Source: Bufo bufo (taxonomy: Eukaryota; Chordata; Amphibia; Anura; Bufonidae). Taken from it: a stretch of 64,000 nt of DNA. The stretch covers positions 68,913,371 to 68,977,370 of the forward strand of contig NC_053393.1 of NCBI RefSeq assembly GCF_905171765.1. Direction: 5' to 3'. Both the position numbers and the translations under genes were made by a program. The notes beneath the pieces are model-generated. The model ran no database searches and was not told the origin of the DNA. It worked only from the letters and a program-made list of their open reading frames with translations. Each line of letters starts with the position of its first letter. Position 1 is the stretch's first letter. Of this stretch, positions 12,641 through 22,390 are shown piece by piece.

Positions 12641-12934
12641 CTAAAAAAAAGCTGAACGGATACAAAAAAGTCACAGATTAGCGATGCTACAAAAGTGCAG
12701 ACCAGTTTTATTTATGGGGCCCCAGGTCAGGAGCTAAGTGAGGTGGACCTAGGTTGGCTGCAATCTTGCCATTTTACATTGGCAATTTTGGGCTTAAAGC
12801 CCAGTGGGCAGTCCTACAGTGGGGAAGTCTGTCAATCACTGAGTAGAACTGCCCACTGGACTCCAAAGCGTAGAAAGAGCAGATTTTTTAAATGATATAT
12901 AAACAAAAAAAAAATATGAGGGTCATTTATTATT
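12641..12934. other. No gene; continuation of flanking repeat
   Basis: Short AT-rich stretch between the solo LTR and the next transposon. No further feature supported. Confidence 0.4.
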
Positions 12935-15900
12935 AGTGATGTCGCGAACATAAAATTTTCAGTTCGCGAACAGCGAACGAGAACTTCCGCAAATGTTCGC
13001 GAACTGGCGAACCGGGCGAACCGCCATAGACTTCAATAGACAGGCGAATTTTAAAACCCACAGGGACTCTTTCTGGCCACAATAGTGATGAGAAAGTTGT
13101 TTCAAGGGGTCTAACACCTGGACTGTGGCATGCCGGAGGGGGATCTATGGCAAAACTCCCATGGAAAATTACGTAGTGGACGCAGAGTCGGGTTTTAATC
13201 CATAAAGGGCATAAATCAACTAACATTCCTAAATTGTTTGGAATAACGTGCTTTAAAACATCCAGTGTGTGTATACGATCAGGTATGATGTTGTATCGAT
13301 CAGGTAGTGTAAGGGTTACGCCCGCATCACAGACATTGACAGACCAAACTCCCCTTTTAATGCACCGCAAACAGTTCATTTGCACAACCGCAAACTCCCC
13401 ATTTGCACAAGGTTGGATACCAAGCTAGCCACGTCCCGGTGATGTCATTGAAGGTTTCTTCCTCCACCCAGCCACGTACAACACCAAGGGTCCCCGAAAG
13501 GTCAATTGAATTGATTTTTCGAACGGGGAGATGGTTAAAAAAACGCTGGCTCCCTCCCCTTTGTTTTTATCCACGGTGACTGCGTCTGCGCCGTGCAATT
13601 TACTGTCACACCTGATATGAGTGGTATTTTCTGTAGTACTATTCTCATCAGTTTAATCCCTCTAACGTCCCCAATCTGGGTGCCATTTATTGAATAGATT
13701 TTTCGAACGGGGAGATGGTATCAGTGGTTGGCACTGGCAGTGGGCACACTACAGTCAGTAGAAGCGGGCCTGACACACACTGGCAGCAGGCAAGCAACTG
13801 AAATTACACTAAAGTGTAAAAATTAAATGCCTTATTTATCGGCAAGCTACTGTGCCACCCGGTATGAGTGGTTGGCACTGGCAGTGGGCACACTACAGTC
13901 AGTGGAAGAGGGCCTGACACACACTGGCAGCAGGCAAGCAACTGAATTTAGACTACTGTCTAAAAATTAAATGCCTTATTTATCGGCAAGCTACTGTGCC
14001 ACCCGGTATCAGTGGTTGGCACTGGCAGTGGGCACACTACAGTCAGTGGAAGCGGGCCTGACACACACTGGCAGCAGGCAAGCAGCTGAAATTACACTAA
14101 AGTGTAAAAATTAAATGCCTTTTTTATGCAAAGTCCTGTGCCAGCCGGTATGAGTGGTGGGCACTGGCAGTGGGCACACTACAGTCAGTGGAAGTCAGCC
14201 TGACACACACTGGCAGGCAACTAACCTTAGATTAAAGTGTAAAAATTAAGTGCCTATTTTTTAAGCAAAGTCCTGTGCCACTCGGTATGACAGGGGTGGG
14301 CACTGGCAGTGGGCACACTACAGTCAGTTGAAGTCGGCCTGACACACACTAGCAGCAGGCAAGCAGCTGAAATTACATTAAAGTGTAAAAATTAAATGCC
14401 TTTTTTAAGCAAAGTCCTGTGCCAGCCGGTATGAGTGGTGGGCACTGGCAGTGGGCACACTACAGTCAGTGGAAGTCAGCCTGACACACACTGGCAGGCA
14501 ACTAACCTTAGATTAAAGTGTAAAAATTAAGTGCCTATTTTTTAAGCAAAGTCCTGTGCCACTCGGGATGACAGGGGTGGGCACTGGCAGTGGGCACACT
14601 ACAGTCAGTTGAAGTCGGCCTGACACACACTGGCAGGCAACTAACCTTAGATTAAAGTGTAAAAATGAAGTGCCTTTTTTTTAAGCAAAGTCCTGTGCCA
14701 CACGGGATGACAGGGGTGGGCACTGGCAGTGGGCACACTACAGTCAGTTGAAGTCGGCCTGACACACACTAGCAGCAGGCAAGCAGCTGAAATTACACTA
14801 AAGTGTAAAAATTAAATGCCTTTTTTATGCAAAGTCCTGTGCCAGCCGGTATGAGTGGTGGGCACTGGCAGTGGGCACACTACAGTCAGTGGAAGTCAGC
14901 CTGACACACACTGGCAGGCAACTAACCTTAGATTAAAGTGTAAAAATTAAGTGCCTATTTTTTAAGCAAAGTCCTGTGCCACTCGGGATGACAGGGGTGG
15001 GCACTGGCAGTGGGCACACTACAGTCAGTTGAAGTCGGCCTGACACACACTGGCAGGCAACTAACCTTAGATTAAAGTGTAAAAATGAAGTGCCTTTTTT
15101 TTAAGCAAAGTCCTGTGCCAGCCGGTATGAGTGGTGGGCACTGGCAGTGGGCACACTACAGTCAGTGGAAGTCAGCCTGACACACACTGGCAGGCAACTA
15201 ACCTTAGATTAAAGTGTAAAAATTAAGTGCCTATTTTTTAAGCAAAGTCCTGTGCCACTCGGGATGACAGGGGTGGGCACTGGCAGTGGGCACACTACAG
15301 TCAGTTGAAGTCGGCCTGACACACACTGGCAGGCAACTAACCTTAGATTAAAGTGTAAAAATGAAGTGCCTTTTTTTTAAGCAAAGTCCTGTGCCACACG
15401 GGATGACAGGGGTGGGCACTGGCAGTGGGCACACTACAGTCAGTTGAAGTCGGCCTGACACACACTAGCAGCAGGCAAGCAGCTGAAATTACACTAAAGT
15501 GTAAAAATTAAATGCCTTTTTTATGCAAAGTCCTGTGCCAGCCGGTATGAGTGGTGGGCACTGGCAGTGGGCACACTACAGTCAGTGGAAGTCAGCCTGA
15601 CACACACTGGCAGGCAACTAACCTTAGATTAAAGTGTAAAAATTAAGTGCCTTTTTTTAAGCAAAGTCCTGTGCCACACGGAATGACAGGGGTGAGCACT
15701 GGCAGTGGGCACACTACAGTCTGTGGGCCTGCAGCTCCTCACACACAGGCAGGCCAGGCAACTGCAATATGTATATAAAGGAAAAAAAAAAAGCAGACTA
15801 ATGTTGCAGCCCTAAAAAGGACTTTTTGGGGTGCTGTCAGGACGCTGTCCTTACAGCAGAGATCAGATGAGTCTTTCAGGACTGGAGTGGACACTGAATT

Positions 15901-16208
15901 CACTAGCCTAGCTATCGATTTCCCAATTAAATCAGCAGCAGTTACAGTCTCCCTCCTCTCACTAAGACTGCAGCTTCAGAATGAATCTAAAATGGATGCT
16001 GTGCAGGAGGTGGGAGGGTCTGGGAGGGAGGGTATGCTGCTGATTGGCTGGAATGTGTCTGCTGACTGTGAGGTACAGGGTCAAAGTTTGCTCAATGATG
16101 ATGTATAGGGGGCGGACCGAACATCGCATGTGTTCGCCCGGCAGAGGCGAACGCGAACAAGCTATGTTCGCCGGGAACTGTTCGCCGTCGGATAGTTCGG
16201 GCCATCTC
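12935..16208 (+). mobile_element. TA-flanked non-autonomous DNA transposon with internal satellite (copy A)
   Basis: The element starts GTGATGTCGCGAAC and ends GTTCGGGCCATCTC. Read inverted, the end is GAGATGGCCCGAAC, an imperfect 14-bp terminal inverted repeat. TA dinucleotides flank both sides (12933-12934 and 16209-16210), as for Tc1/mariner-type insertions. The body is about 0.7 kb of unique left sequence, a ~2-kb satellite and about 0.4 kb of unique right sequence. A second copy lies inverted at 45631-48335. No transposase is present, so it would depend on an enzyme supplied in trans. The superfamily assignment rests only on the ends and the TA. Confidence 0.75.
13690..15770 (+). repeat. 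~140-bp satellite array inside TA-element copy A
   Basis: The core 'ggcactggcagtgggcacac' recurs about every 140 bp, roughly fifteen times. The first units carry 'cttgccgataaataaggc'-type spacers, the later ones 'aagcaaagtcctgtgccac'. Two later subtypes alternate, giving a higher-order ~280-bp pattern that includes nearly identical multi-unit blocks, evidence of recent block duplication. Confidence 0.92.
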
Positions 16209-16587
16209 TATTTATTATCAGATAAACGGCAATTTTTGGCATATATCGGTTGCAGATTCCATCGCAAAAGGGATTTGTGGCCAAATCTGCAACTTTTCCC
16301 TGCTCATGCCAGGTCTAAAAAAAGAAAACGGGGCATGGAGTGTGCAAAATTATCTAAATCTATGCCAACATGGCAGCTGGCGTAGAATTAGAAAGGTGGC
16401 GGATACACCTAAGTTATGTAGAGAACAGCGCCTCTACATAACTTTGGTGCATCAAGCACAGGGGATATTAAAATGCCAGTCTTAATAAATGAGATATATA
16501 TATATATATATATTATAATAATCACAGGTCGGCACTGCTGAAATGGTCGCGGTGCACGAGTCTATGGGATGGCGTCCCAATGTAGAA
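16209..16587. other. Spacer with (TA)n microsatellite
   Basis: Anonymous sequence with a TA run at about 16491-16513. The TA run lies shortly before the PLE-tail palindrome. A matching AT run lies on the other side at 17203-17216. Confidence 0.6.
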
Positions 16588-16654
16588 TCAGCAAAAAAGA
16601 CCGGCACTCGCTGTGGATAATTCTTTGTATTTATTCAGTCACATGTACAGGCAG

Positions 16655-16696
16655 TAAGTGACGCGTTTCGGTGCTACCGCACCTTCCTCAGACTTA
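16655..16696 (-). ncRNA. Hammerhead ribozyme motif, left arm
   Basis: On the minus strand the order is: stem I strand TAAGT, core CTGAGGA, stem II GGTGC with loop GGTA and GCACC, then GAAAC, GCGTC, and closing stem I strand ACTTA. This fits a minimal hammerhead with a very short stem III, as reported for Penelope-like retroelements. One unpaired A lies between the CUGANGA core and stem II. Cleavage is expected after the final C of GCGTC. Confidence 0.75.
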
Positions 16697-17093
16697 TCAT
16701 CATACAAAGAACATTTCATGTTTAAATAGAGCGCCCAAACATAGGGAAATGACATCACACAGAAAACCACACCCACCAATCAATGTGGAAACGAAAGCAT
16801 ATGAGTAACTGAAAACACATTTCATAGTGACATTCCTTTAAATTTACTTTAAATTCACTTTATATTGTTCCTTCCTTCTTTCTTCCTTCCTTATGTTCGC
16901 TGAAAAAAGTATATAAAGAAAAAAAGGAAGGAACAATATAAAGTGAATTTAAAGGAATGTCACTATGAAATGTGTTTTCAGTTACTCATATGCTTTCGTT
17001 TCCACATTGATTGGTGGGTGTGGTTTTCTGTGTGATGTCATTTCCCTATGTTTGGGCGCTCTATTTAAACATGAAATGTTCTTTGTATGATGA

Positions 17094-17135
17094 TAAGTCT
17101 GAGGAAGGTGCGGTAGCACCGAAACGCGTCACTTA
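17094..17135 (+). ncRNA. Hammerhead ribozyme motif, right arm
   Basis: Same 42-nt motif as the left arm, in the opposite orientation: TAAGT/ACTTA stem I, CTGAGGA core at 17099-17105, GGTGC/GCACC stem II, GAAAC at 17121-17125, and expected cleavage after position 17130. The distance from the cleavage site to the end of the repeat (17202) is 72 nt. Confidence 0.78.
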
Positions 17136-17216
17136 CTGCCTGTACATGTGACTGAATAAATACAAAGAATTATCCACAGCGAGTGCCGGTCTTTTTTGCT
17201 GAATATATATATATAT

Positions 17217-17276
17217 ATAAATCCGGAAAAACGAGCGGCACTCCGTTAGATAAAGAAAAGTGAACCTTTAATCACC
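17217..17276 (-). repeat. PLE-A 3' terminal repeat (pseudo-LTR part)
   Basis: The 60-bp block containing 'cggcactccgttagataaag' is repeated in the same orientation at 24291-24350. It lies at the outer 3' end of PLE-A, next to a 14-bp AT run. Confidence 0.9.
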
Positions 17277-17283
17277 CAGATGG

Positions 17284-17321
17284 TGCAACGTTTCGGCTCT
17301 GCTCTTGAGCCTTTTTCAAGC
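17284..17321 (-). ncRNA. Decayed hammerhead motif in the PLE-A 3' end
   Basis: On the minus strand the stem II pair GGCTC/GAGCC and the GAAAC box are kept, and outer TGC/GCA can form stem I. The core reads TTGAAAA instead of CUGANGA, so C3 and G8 are replaced, and the cleavage triplet is not GUC. The fold is conserved but catalysis should be absent or very weak. Confidence 0.55.
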
Positions 17322-18399
17322 ATAAATACAACTCCAAATCTCAGCAATATATACAGGTGAATCAATTAACATGTGAATCATGTGATCACACTCCACCCAG
17401 TGGGTGTGAACCAATCGTGACAGTATTACACTGAAGCAATATAAATACATATTGTTGACATATAGTAATAAGAAAGTGCAAATCAGAACACAATTGTAAG
17501 AGACATGAATCATCCATGTCATACATATTATAATTTGCAGGGGGGAGAGCAAGAAGGAGGGGTGATCCAACAAACATACTGAAAACACAGGGAGAATCGT
17601 GTCCTGCCGTATGCCCAGCGTTGTTTACTATCCATTGCGCAGGCTAGGCACCGCACCAGTCAGGGAGGAGGATGGAGGTAAGCGTCCGGCCTCATCAGAC
17701 TGCGTCGGCGCACGATCATCACTCCAGTATCTTCTTACACAGCCGGAACGCTCCTCTCCAGGCGCATGCTCAGATGAGAAAAGCCTATTCTAGGCGCCAT
17801 CTTACTCTCTGGAAAGACGCCCTTAATCAATATTATCCAGTGTAATGCATCCAACCCACATTGCATTGGATATGGCATACTCAGAAGGGCAGTGGGCTCC
17901 CTCAAAACAGGGTGTCCACATGCACCGCCCAGGCGAAGAACTGTCATACCCACGGTAACCGCGGTTAGTGCAGAACTGTCACCCAGGTTACTGAACTGTC
18001 ATCTCATCCGAGAGGGATCTCCTCTTGTGGGTACACAGATGCCACTGGATATATCTAACATATGAAAAATTATGCCACCTGGGTTGTTATGTCAAAATCA
18101 ACTCATCCCACAGTGCTGGCCAAACCAGACAGAAATAAAATATATGCATAATCACAATAAAACAAAATATGAAATAAAGACCTATAAAACGGCCCTCTCC
18201 TGTGCGGTATGTTGTGATCACTCTATCCGAACCTGCCATTCCTCCTGAAGTTCAGTGTACGTGGTCTCTACGTGAAAAAGGAAAGAAAAATAAAGTTATT
18301 ATTGAGGCAAGAAAATAAAAAGATTGAGTTATATAACTCTCTTAGTGTATACCAGAAACACCGAGTAACACCCAGCCTGACCATGGAGGCAAGCCACCC
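17322..18399 (-). other. PLE-A 3' untranslated region
   Basis: Lies between the ORF2 stop (18400) and the terminal motif. No conserved domain is visible, and short open frames in it are not supported as genes. Confidence 0.6.
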
Positions 18400-18679
18400 T
18401 CACAGAACATCCCCAAAGTTGTATTCTATATTTAACCCGTGGGGTTTCAAACTCCCCAACTTATGGATCCAGTTGAGTTCTCTACGTTTCAGTATCCTTG
18501 ACCTATCGCCACCTCGTCTAGGTTGAGGTATATGGTCTACTATCCAGCACCTGAGATCACGTTCCCCATGTTTGGCCTCCGCAAAATGCTTGGATACCGG
18601 TAGATCCATACGTTTCTTCCGGATGCTCAAGCGATGGTTATTAAGGCGGGTCTTAAACTCGGTCGTTGTCTCTCCCACA
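18400..18679 (-). pseudogene. PLE-A ORF2 C-terminal part: GIY-YIG endonuclease
   Basis: Continues the reverse transcriptase frame across the Tc1 insertion. It begins YVGETTTEFKTRLNNHRLSI, the second half of the GIY-YIG motif, followed by the basic RRGGDRSRILKRRELNWIHKL block, where the Glu is the family's expected metal ligand. It ends with a stop at 18400-18402. In Penelope-like elements this domain nicks target DNA for priming. Removing the 1554-bp Tc1 and one TA restores frame continuity with the part at 20238 (2271 nt in all, 756 residues). Confidence 0.88.
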
Positions 18680-18681
18680 TA

Positions 18682-18706
18682 CAGGGAGTGCAGAATTATT
18701 AGGCAA
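18682..18706 (+). repeat. Tc1 left terminal inverted repeat
   Basis: Outer 25 bp, identical in inverted orientation to 20211-20235. Preceded by the TA duplication. Confidence 0.95.
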
Positions 18707-18903
18707 ATGAGTATTTTGACCACATCATCCTCTTTATGCATGTTGTCTTACTCCAAGCTGTATAGGCTCGAAAGCCTACTACCAATTAAGCATATTAGGT
18801 GATGTGCATCTCTGTAATGAGAAGGGGTGTGGTCTAATGACATCAACACCCTATATCAGGTGTGCATAATTATTAGGCAAAATGGGTCCTTTCCTTTGGC
18901 AAA

Positions 18904-19920
18904 ATGGGTCAAAAGAAGGACTTGACAGGCTCAGAAAAGTCAAAAATAGTGAGATATCTTGCAGAGGGATGCAGCACTCTTAAAATTGCAAAGCTTCTGA
19001 AGCGTGATCATCGAACAATCAAGCGTTTCATTCAAAATAGTCAACAGGGTCGCAAGAAGCGTGTGGAAAAACCAAGGCACAAAATAACTGCCCATGAACT
19101 GAGAAAAGTCAAGCGTGCAGCTGCCAAGATGCCACTTGCCACCAGTTTGGCCATATTTCAGAGCTGCAACATCACTGGAGTGCCCAAAAGCACAAGGTGT
19201 GCAATACTCAGAGACATGGCCAAGGTAAGAAAGGCTGAAAGACGACCACCACTGAACAAGACACACAAGCTGAAACGTCAAGACTGGGCCAAGAAATATC
19301 TCAAGACTGATTTTTCTAAGGTTTTATGGACTGATGAAATGAGAGTGAGTCTTGATGGGCCAGATGGATGGGCCCGTGGCTGGATTGGTAAAGGGCAGAG
19401 AGCTCCAGTCCGACTCAGACGCCAGCAAGGTGGAGGTGGAGTACTGGTTTGGGCTGGTATCATCAAAGATGAGCTTGTGGGGCCTTTTTGGGTTGAGGAT
19501 GGAGTCAAGCTCAACTCCCAGTCCTACTGCCAGTTTCTGGAAGACACCTTCTTCAAGCAGTGGTACAGGAAGAAGTCTGCATCCTTCAAGAAAAACATGA
19601 TTTTCATGCAGGACAATGCTCCATCACACGCGTCCAAGTACTCCACAGCGTGGCTGGCAAGAAAGGGTATAAAAGAAGAAAATCTAATGACATGGCCTCC
19701 TTGTTCACCTGATCTGAACCCCATTGAGAACCTGTGGTCCATCATCAAATGTGAGATTTACAAGGAGGGAAAACAGTACACCTCTCTGAACAGTGTCTGG
19801 GAGGCTGTGGTTGCTGCTGCACGCAATGTTGATGGTGAACAGATCAAAACACTGACAGAATCCATGGATGGCAGGCTTTTGAGTGTCCTTGCAAAGAAAG
19901 GTGGCTATATTGGTCACTGA
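18904..19920 (+). CDS. Tc1/mariner transposase, DD37E (TRT-like)
   Basis: Complete 338-residue transposase that binds the terminal repeats and catalyses cut-and-paste into TA. The N-terminal ~110 residues form the paired helix-turn-helix DNA-binding region (KSKIVRYLAEGCSTLKIAKL), with a basic linker around residues 108-125. The catalytic triad is D144 (WTDE), D237 (QDNAPSH) and E275 (NPIENLW). There are exactly 37 residues between the second Asp and the Glu, so DD37E rather than the DD34E of classic Tc1. That spacing is the hallmark of the TRT group, although maT also has it. No stop or frameshift is present, and the length is normal. Both terminal repeat pairs are kept, so the copy may be mobile. 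The ATG follows the inner repeat closely. Shorter frames in the other phases here are shadows. Confidence 0.95.
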   Translation: MGQKKDLTGSEKSKIVRYLAEGCSTLKIAKLLKRDHRTIKRFIQNSQQGRKKRVEKPRHKITAHELRKVKRAAAKMPLATSLAIFQSCNITGVPKSTRCAILRDMAKVRKAERRPPLNKTHKLKRQDWAKKYLKTDFSKVLWTDEMRVSLDGPDGWARGWIGKGQRAPVRLRRQQGGGGVLVWAGIIKDELVGPFWVEDGVKLNSQSYCQFLEDTFFKQWYRKKSASFKKNMIFMQDNAPSHASKYSTAWLARKGIKEENLMTWPPCSPDLNPIENLWSIIKCEIYKEGKQYTSLNSVWEAVVAAARNVDGEQIKTLTESMDGRLLSVLAKKGGYIGH

Positions 19921-20210
19921 TTTGTTTTTGTTTTGTTTTTGAATGTCAGAAATGTATATTTGTGAATGTCGAGATGTTATATTGGTTTCACTGGTAAAAA
20001 TAAATAATTGAAATGGGTATATTTGTTTTTTGTTAAGTTGCCTAATAATTATGCACAGTAATAGTCACCTGCACAAACAGATATCCCCCTAAAATAGCTA
20101 AAACTAAAAACTACTTCCAAAAATATTCAGCTTTGATATTAATGAGTTTTTTGGGTTCATTGAGAACATGGTTGTTGTTCAATAATAAAATTAATCCTCA
20201 AAAATACAAC

Positions 20211-20235
20211 TTGCCTAATAATTCTGCACTCCCTG
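20211..20235 (+). repeat. Tc1 right terminal inverted repeat
   Basis: Mirror of the left end. Followed by the TA duplication and then by PLE-A sequence in the original frame. Confidence 0.95.
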
Positions 20236-20237
20236 TA

Positions 20238-22226
20238 TAATAAATTACATGGGCAGGATAATATGTAGACGACATAGCTGGAATCAGAGGTTAAATGGAA
20301 AGAAATTCCAAAAGATTCACCAGTACCAGGATGTATGAAATTTCTCCCCTTGCACATATATTTGCAATTAACGCAATTGAGGCAGGGAAAGCAGCCCAGG
20401 CCCAACTGCGTTAATGTGGTTTGTCTCAAAGGCCCTTTAGAGCCCAAGTCGGCTTTAACCAGTTGATCTTTCAAATTTCTGGATCGGCGGTAAGAAAGAA
20501 GAGGAGGATTCTGAAATTCAGGAATTTCCTTGAAGCATGAGCCTAATAGACCCCAATGCTTCCTCAAAATCCTGTTTATTGAGGAGATGTGCTCACTATA
20601 TACTGAAATGAACGGAATTCTATCAGCTTTGCGGACAGCCTTCCCTTTAGTCAGTAATTCCGTCCTATCCAGATCATGGACTCTATTGATATGCTCCTTC
20701 AGCAACCGTTTGGGATACCCCCTGTCCTGAAATTTAAGGGCCATAGAATCCAAGGTCGCATCCAGTTTAGACTCCTCCGATACTACCCGCTTAACCCTAA
20801 GGAACTGGGAGAAGGGTAAGGATTGAATCATTTTCCTTGGATGAGAGCTATTGAAACATAAGAAGGTGTTAGTATCGGTTGGTTTAGTGTATAACTCGGT
20901 GTGTAACATACCTTCTTTTAACACTACCTTAGTGTCCAAAAACTGAATCTCAGTGTTGGAGTGAATGAGGGTAAACTGCAGGTCCGGATCATGGCTATTA
21001 AGAAAGTCATGAAAATCAACCAAGCCGGCCTCAGATCCTGTCCATATGAGGAAGATGTCGTCGATGTATCTCCACCACCTCAGCACATGTCTGAAGTGGT
21101 GGGACAAATAGACGACATCTTCCTCATAGCAACGCATAAAAATATTTGCATAAGTGGGGGCCACGTGAGACCCCATGGCCACACCCTGTTGTTGCAAATA
21201 GAAAGTATCTTTAAATAAAAAATAGTTATATTGGAGCACAATCTTCAATAAATCAACAATAAATTCGGAAGCATGTGGAGTGTATGAGGACATCATTAAC
21301 ATTTTCTCAACTGATCGGATGCCCTTCTCATGTACAATAGAGGTATATAATGAGGCCACATCGAATGATGCGAGTGTAACTGAAGGTACCTGTGATAAAT
21401 CTATGCCCTGAAGTTTAACAAGAAAATCAAACGTATCTTGTATGTACGAAGACCCACCAGTGGAAAAATCTCGTAGGACTTTGTCGAGAAAGACAGCTAT
21501 GCCACTGAAGATCGAATCAGTCCCCGAGACAATAGGACGTCCCGGGGGATCGATGAGGGTCTTGTGAATCTTGGGCAGCACATATATCACAGTAGTGACT
21601 GGATGTGCCACCTCAAGAAATGCACACAGACCCTCATCGATAATGCCAGCGGTCAAAGCCTCCCTCAGACACCTACGTATGATACCAATGATCATAAATT
21701 TGGGGTCAGAGTCAAGGGCTCTATATACCTGTGGGTCCCCCAGTTGTCGCATGATTTCATGTACATACTTGGCGGTATCCATTACCACGACCGCACCCCC
21801 CTTATCAGCTGGTTTCAAAGTGAGGGTGGGGTCGGATCTAAGAGATTTGAGAGCCTCAACCTCAGTGGTAGTCAGATTGGGGTATCTGAAGTCCAGGTCC
21901 CCCGAAGAGGCTGACCGGAGCTCAGAAATCCCACGTCGGACGGCACTGATATAAGCCTCCACTGCAGGTTCATTAATTACCAGTGAAAAATTGCTCCTTT
22001 GGAATAAGTTGAGAGACCCCAGTGTGAACTCGCTCATCTGGGGCCTCGCAACTACATCCTTTTTGTGAAACCATATCCTTAATTTAATGCGGCGAAAAAA
22101 AGAAAACAAATCAGATTCTAACTTAAACCAATCTATGCGTGAATTGGGACAGAATGAGAATCCCTTAGACAGGACACTTACTTGGGTGGAGGTTAATTCT
22201 TTTGAGGATAAATTGACTACAGTCAT
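20238..22226 (-). pseudogene. PLE-A ORF2 N-terminal part: Penelope-type reverse transcriptase
   Basis: Single open frame for the reverse transcriptase, cut at its 3' end by the Tc1 element. Visible blocks in order are: KPADKGGAVVVMD (N-terminal conserved region), VLPKIHKTLIDPPGRPIVSG, the SFDVASLYTSI strand with the first catalytic Asp, QGVAMGSHVAPTYAN, the catalytic RYIDDIFLIW, and the FLDTKVVL and ELYTKPTDTN thumb region. Then comes a Cys-rich linker (CFPCLNCVNCKYMC) before the GIY-YIG domain, whose first half (VVYILSCPCNLLY) ends at the insertion. The start ATG at 22224-22226 overlaps the ORF1 stop as ATGA. The full frame would be 756 residues, normal for the family. Confidence 0.93.
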
Positions 22227-22390
22227 TTTCTCCGCCCTGTCGTCATCTTGGTTGCCACGAGTCGATTCTTGTTGTTCCGTAGTCTGCCTGGCCCTTCTGT
22301 GTCCGCGACCACCTCTCCTAATGCATCGCCGCGTCTTTCCGGCATCTGTGGACTCTTATCTAAAAAAGACTGATCTGATGTCCCACATAG
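22223..22390 (-). pseudogene. PLE-A ORF1, C-terminal part
   Basis: Reads in a different phase from ORF2 and ends with TGA at 22223-22225, overlapping the ORF2 ATG by two bases. The sequence is charged (PQMPERRGDALGEVVADTEG) and ends in a basic tail. It is cut off upstream by the CR1 insertion, and the exact junction is uncertain by several bases. Confidence 0.7.

Larger units (their letters stand above)
16588..17202. repeat. Inverted repeat of two Penelope-like element tails
   Basis: Arms 16588-16876 and 16925-17202 are near-identical inverted copies with a ~48-bp centre. The left arm has about 10 extra bases near 16839. Each arm holds a hammerhead core followed by 'gtacatgtgactgaataaat' and then a 3' end 'gccggtcttttttgctga'. 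The layout matches two 5'-truncated PLE 3' ends joined head to head. No protein is encoded, and a transcript would fold into a long hairpin. Confidence 0.85.
18682..20235 (+). mobile_element. Intact Tc1/mariner transposon, DD37E type
   Basis: The ends 18682-18706 and 20211-20235 are perfect 25-bp inverted repeats starting CAGGGAGTGCAGAATTATTA. The TA target duplication is visible at 18680-18681 and 20236-20237. A second inverted pair, TGTGCATAATTATTAGGCAA, lies inside at 18861-18880 and 20038-20057, giving two possible transposase sites per end, as in IR/DR elements such as Sleeping Beauty. The single transposase frame is complete. It is inserted in PLE-A ORF2, so it arrived after PLE-A. Confidence 0.96.

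Noticed and set aside
15887..16108. 73-codon frame repeated exactly at 45731-45952
   Set aside because: The two sites are copies of the same transposon end and essentially identical DNA, so an identical frame is no evidence of coding.
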